64,000 nucleotides of DNA from the NCBI RefSeq assembly GCF_001618425.1, contig NZ_BDCU01000023.1, forward strand, positions 1 through 64,000, in the 5' to 3' direction. Of this stretch, positions 63,808-64,000 are shown in pieces (the stretch's first letter is position 1; the number at the start of each line of letters is the position of its first letter). A program made the position numbers and the translations under genes. The notes under the pieces were generated by a model. That model did not search any database. It saw nothing but the letters and a program-made list of their open reading frames with translations, and was not told the DNA's origin. Source of the stretch: Nocardia fusca NBRC 14340 (lineage in GTDB: Bacteria > Actinomycetota > Actinomycetes > Mycobacteriales > Mycobacteriaceae).

Positions 63808-64000
63808 TTCGAGCATCCCCGCCACCGGCCGCAGGCTCGCGCCGAGGTCCGTGAGATCGTATTCCACCTTCGGTGGTACTTCGGCGTACACGGTCCGGCG
63901 GATCAGTCCGTCGGCTTCGAGTTCGCGGAGTTGACGAGTCAACATGCGCTGGGTGATGGAAGGCATGGCTCGCCGGAGTTCGCCGAACCGCAGGGTTCCG
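63763..64000 (-). CDS. HxlR-family regulator, N-terminus off the right edge
   Basis: The minus strand is open from the right edge to a stop at 63763, giving 78 residues: GTLRFGELRRAMPSITQRML, then TRQLRELEADGLIRRTVYAE and VPPKVEYDLTDLGASLRPVA. This is the recognition helix and wing of an HxlR winged-helix protein, followed by its C-terminal helix. Members are small one-domain regulators, often redox or aldehyde responsive and divergent from their targets; the start and any promoter lie outside the window. The conserved N-terminal Cys region cannot be seen. Confidence 0.8.
   Translation of the reverse strand, partial: GTLRFGELRRAMPSITQRMLTRQLRELEADGLIRRTVYAEVPPKVEYDLTDLGASLRPVAGMLESWGHDYRSRTVGQR

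Overview
High-GC actinobacterial DNA, most likely from Nocardia or a close mycolic-acid-containing relative. The evidence is a mycolyltransferase (Ag85-like) gene, a crtI-crtB-crtYc-crtYd-crtU aromatic-carotenoid operon, a SCO5389-family gene, frequent GTG/TTG starts, 4-bp ATGA/GTGA gene overlaps, and an S10 ribosomal operon in actinobacterial order.

Layout. (1) 1-8.0 kb is accessory: a partial unknown gene, two tandem HTH/TPR-type regulators with near-identical promoters, a VapBC toxin-antitoxin pair, a broken IS481 transposase, a frameshifted DUF2231 membrane gene, a hemerythrin-like gene, a SRPBCC protein, an NAD-epimerase and a conserved unknown. (2) 8.6-16.3 kb is a carotenoid cluster: glycosyltransferase, a wrecked GGPP synthase (crtE) remnant, crtI, crtB, crtYc, crtYd, crtU and a Rieske protein, largely translationally coupled. 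It predicts isorenieratene-type or glycosylated carotenoids, but the precursor synthase must come from elsewhere. (3) 16.8-25.3 kb holds an SDR/DUF2867-like protein, tRNA-Arg(CCU), a Baeyer-Villiger-type monooxygenase, an acyl-CoA ligase, a SCO5389-family gene, a secreted M23 peptidase and a LuxR-type regulator. (4) 25.6-45.3 kb is two giant NRPS-like genes (3405 and 3069 codons). Their reading frames are intact, but most catalytic motifs have eroded and low-complexity Leu-Pro-x-Arg repeats stand where carrier and lid domains are expected. Only one module (adenylation plus carrier, code reads as threonine) looks usable. (5) 45.5-57.6 kb: mycolyltransferase, enoyl-CoA hydratase, a tandem TetR regulator, a beta-lactamase-like hydrolase driven by a MerR-type promoter with its MerR gene, an aldehyde dehydrogenase lacking its catalytic cysteine, a DrrABC-type exporter, a second unrelated lycopene cyclase, and a hot-dog thioesterase-like protein. 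(6) 58.1-63.3 kb: rpsJ-rplC-rplD-rplW-rplB-rpsS-rplV-rpsC-rplP-rpmC-rpsQ, ended by a perfect hairpin, then a small unknown gene and a partial HxlR regulator.

Most interesting: the eroded but frame-preserved NRPS pair with their repeat linkers; leaderless promoters for the two paralogous regulators and for the MerR-controlled hydrolase; the crtE pseudogene; two non-homologous lycopene cyclases; and the cysteine-less aldehyde dehydrogenase. All functions come from reading motifs by eye; no database search was run.
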